From Bacteroidales bacterium (GTDB taxonomy: Bacteria; Bacteroidota; Bacteroidia; Bacteroidales; UBA932), in contig JAFZFL010000113.1 of NCBI GenBank assembly GCA_017555925.1, forward strand, positions 1-8,317: DNA of 8,317 nucleotides. Reading direction: 5' to 3'. Shown piece after piece: positions 6,617 through 8,317 of the stretch. Each line of letters begins with the position of its first letter. Position 1 is the stretch's first letter. The notes under the pieces are model-generated. The model had not been told where the DNA came from, searched no databases, and worked only from the letters and a program-made list of their open reading frames with translations. The position numbers and the translations under genes are program-made.

Positions 6617-8317
6617 TTATTTATTGTTTTGTTTCAATGCGGCCTTACGCTCTTTTGACTTCTCTTTTATGCCAAGAGAAGGGTCTTTGGCATCTGCCTG
6701 ATCCCAATAGATAAAGGCAAGGTCAAACTCTTTGAGAGCATAGAGCACTTCGGCGTAGTGGTCGAGTATGGCTGCGCTCTCTTTGCCTCCATACATCATG
6801 GCATGCTTAAGGTGGGTCTTTGCCTCCACAGGCTTGTCCATGAGAAAGAGAATCCAGGCAAATGTATCCAGATATGTAGGGTTATCAGGCTCGCTCTCTA
6901 TGGTTTTGAGGCTCATTTTATATGCCTGTTTGAGGCTCTTGCCTTCAAGTGCGAGGAAGTATGCGTAGTTATTGAGCACAGGATTATAGTTGGGATTTAT
7001 CTTAAGTGCCTTTTTGTAGTATGCGTATGTCTGCTGGTTATTGCCCATTTCGTGGGAGAGGTCTCCAATCACAGAGTAGGAGGTAAGGAGATTGGTTGTA
7101 TCATTCTCCATTTTAGCAACCTCTTCCAGTCTACGGTATGTTGCAATTGCATCCTGATGTCTGTTGTTCTGGAACTGTGCAATGCCCATAAGCTGAAGAA
7201 AATCTTTGTTCTGGGGTTCTTGTTTCAAAGCCTCTTTTGCCCTCTCTTCAAGGTTGTTCCAATCTTCTCTAAAATAGAGATATGAGAGATAGTGCGAACG
7301 TATTGTTTTGCTCTGGGGATTGGTTGCACACATATCTGAAAGAATCTTGTTGGCTTTGTCGTAGTTGCCTGTTTGTGCAAAGTATGCCGACGTAAGGTAT
7401 CCGGTGGCAGTATCTGCCGGGTGAGTGGCTATAAATGTATCGACAAGTGTATCTAACTGCGGGCCGTTTTTTTGCATAAAGTGTTGGAGCTGGAACAATT
7501 GGCCGAGGTACTCATTTTTCATTTGTGGAGATACCTGAGGGTTGGCAATAAGAGGTGTGATTGTTGTGAAAAACTCTTTATAGTTGCCTTTGCGTCTGTG
7601 AATCTCAGCCTGGCCATATATTGCAGGGGCATAATGGGGTTCAAGTTCAAGGGCGCTTTTGTAATGTGCCATTCCCAAAGAGTCGTTGTATCGGTCTGTG
7701 TACATGTCGCCTATGACGGTTTCAATGCGGGGAGACCCCAGTTCTTTAGTTATGCTTTCAAGATATTTAAGGGCCCCCTCCATATCTTGTGTCATTCTAA
7801 AGAGGTTGAATTTCGTAAGCACAATAGCCTCTGTAAGGCCTCCAATCTTCTCTATTTTATCAAGCACCTCGCGTGATTTGTCAATATCTTCAAGACCGAC
7901 ATAAAGATTTGCAAGGTTATAATATATTTCTGTCTTTTTGGGATATTGGCCAATAAGATCTTCATAAAGGGCTATTGCCTCTTTAACCCTGTTGGTGGAG
8001 AGGTAAATGCGGCCCATAAGGGATTTGTACCAATAGTTGGTAGAGTCAATTCCAATTGCTTTCTGGAGCAGCATCTCGCCCGATACCACATCATTGGTAT
8101 TGATGGATATATTGGAGAGATAGTAGTACGCTGCATCATTGTCCGGCTCAAATTCAAGTACTTTTGTAAATGATTGACGTGCCTTCTCATACTCGTTAAG
8201 GTTATAGAGTCTTAGACCCTCCATAAAGTGGTAATCCTTGTCCCGCTTTGCAGGAGTATTGTCTGTGATAATGGTCTGACCATAAGAGGTCTGGCCCATA
8301 AAGAGCATAAGGAGTGC
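6617..8317 (-). CDS. TPR-repeat exported protein of unknown function (5' end cut off at the right window edge)
   Basis: The frame stays open to the last base of the window. Before the methionine at 8308 come Ala-Leu-Leu, and after it LFMGQTSYGQT, which together look like the end of a signal peptide with cleavage near SYG/QT. The true start is therefore probably a few to about 15 codons outside the window. From that methionine 563 residues are present. Tetratricopeptide repeats fill the chain: clear ones at about 26-58 (with LEFEPDN), 59-91, 93-126, 127-150, 207-240, 410-443 (ALKINPNYN), 444-478, 479-509 and 515-548, with divergent helical repeats between. The C-terminus is short and lysine-rich. 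No enzyme motif is visible. TPR arrays act as protein-binding scaffolds; the predicted export and the following EnvC-like gene suggest a periplasmic or envelope role, perhaps tied to peptidoglycan or division, which is inference only. Confidence 0.88.
   Translation of the reverse strand, partial: ALLMLFMGQTSYGQTIITDNTPAKRDKDYHFMEGLRLYNLNEYEKARQSFTKVLEFEPDNDAAYYYLSNISINTNDVVSGEMLLQKAIGIDSTNYWYKSLMGRIYLSTNRVKEAIALYEDLIGQYPKKTEIYYNLANLYVGLEDIDKSREVLDKIEKIGGLTEAIVLTKFNLFRMTQDMEGALKYLESITKELGSPRIETVIGDMYTDRYNDSLGMAHYKSALELEPHYAPAIYGQAEIHRRKGNYKEFFTTITPLIANPQVSPQMKNEYLGQLFQLQHFMQKNGPQLDTLVDTFIATHPADTATGYLTSAYFAQTGNYDKANKILSDMCATNPQSKTIRSHYLSYLYFREDWNNLEERAKEALKQEPQNKDFLQLMGIAQFQNNRHQDAIATYRRLEEVAKMENDTTNLLTSYSVIGDLSHEMGNNQQTYAYYKKALKINPNYNPVLNNYAYFLALEGKSLKQAYKMSLKTIESEPDNPTYLDTFAWILFLMDKPVEAKTHLKHAMMYGGKESAAILDHYAEVLYALKEFDLAFIYWDQADAKDPSLGIKEKSKERKAALKQNNK

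Noticed and set aside
6758..7285. A 175-codon plus-strand open frame inside the TPR gene.
   Set aside because: Cysteine- and valine-rich antisense product with no recognisable domain; the TPR frame on the other strand is clearly the coding one.
1..8317. A novel defence, toxin-antitoxin, phage, transposon, CRISPR or RNA-gene system.
   Set aside because: Nearly every base is accounted for by seven recognisable housekeeping-type genes; the largest gap is 107 bases, and no repeats, integrase/transposase motifs or tRNA-like folds were seen.

Overview
The window carries ordinary chromosomal housekeeping genes and most likely comes from a member of the Bacteroidota (probably Bacteroidales). The reasons are family resemblance of the proteins (a Bacteroidetes-style UvrA zinc finger, and a TPR protein next to an EnvC-like protein), signal peptides ending in the YGQ style common in that phylum, near absence of Shine-Dalgarno sequences, and a match to the Bacteroides -7 promoter element TAnnTTTG ahead of the one plus-strand gene. 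Genus cannot be told by eye.

Layout. Positions 1-4662 hold a four-gene minus-strand cluster, read from right to left: pcm (protein-L-isoaspartate methyltransferase), a glyoxalase-II-like metallo-beta-lactamase-fold hydrolase, a GH23 (MltD-type) lytic transglycosylase, and uvrA. The gaps are 25, 13 and 2 bases, so this looks like one operon. uvrA runs off the left edge: 800 complete codons are present and the last ~140 residues expected for the family are missing. A 107-base divergent intergenic region (4663-4769) separates pcm from a plus-strand deoxynucleoside kinase (4770-5384). That gene converges, with a 20-base gap, on a second minus-strand pair: an EnvC-like divisome protein with a degenerate LytM domain (5405-6598), preceded by a TPR-repeat exported protein (6617 to the right edge, 5' end cut off).

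How the genes fit together. The four-gene cluster mixes maintenance functions: repair of aged proteins (Pcm), a thioester/metabolite hydrolase, cell-wall turnover, and nucleotide excision repair (UvrA). The kinase belongs to purine/pyrimidine deoxynucleoside salvage. The TPR-EnvC pair is an envelope/cell-division module, in which the EnvC-like protein should activate a peptidoglycan amidase and not cut peptidoglycan itself.

No mobile element, CRISPR array, RNA gene, large repeat or unknown defence-type system was seen. The points most worth a second look are modest: a TTG start for the EnvC-like gene, in the same frame as the TPR gene and six codons after its stop; loss of the zinc ligands in the EnvC-like LytM domain; a cysteine-to-serine change in UvrA zinc finger 1; and a promoter-like element that would make the pcm transcript leaderless.
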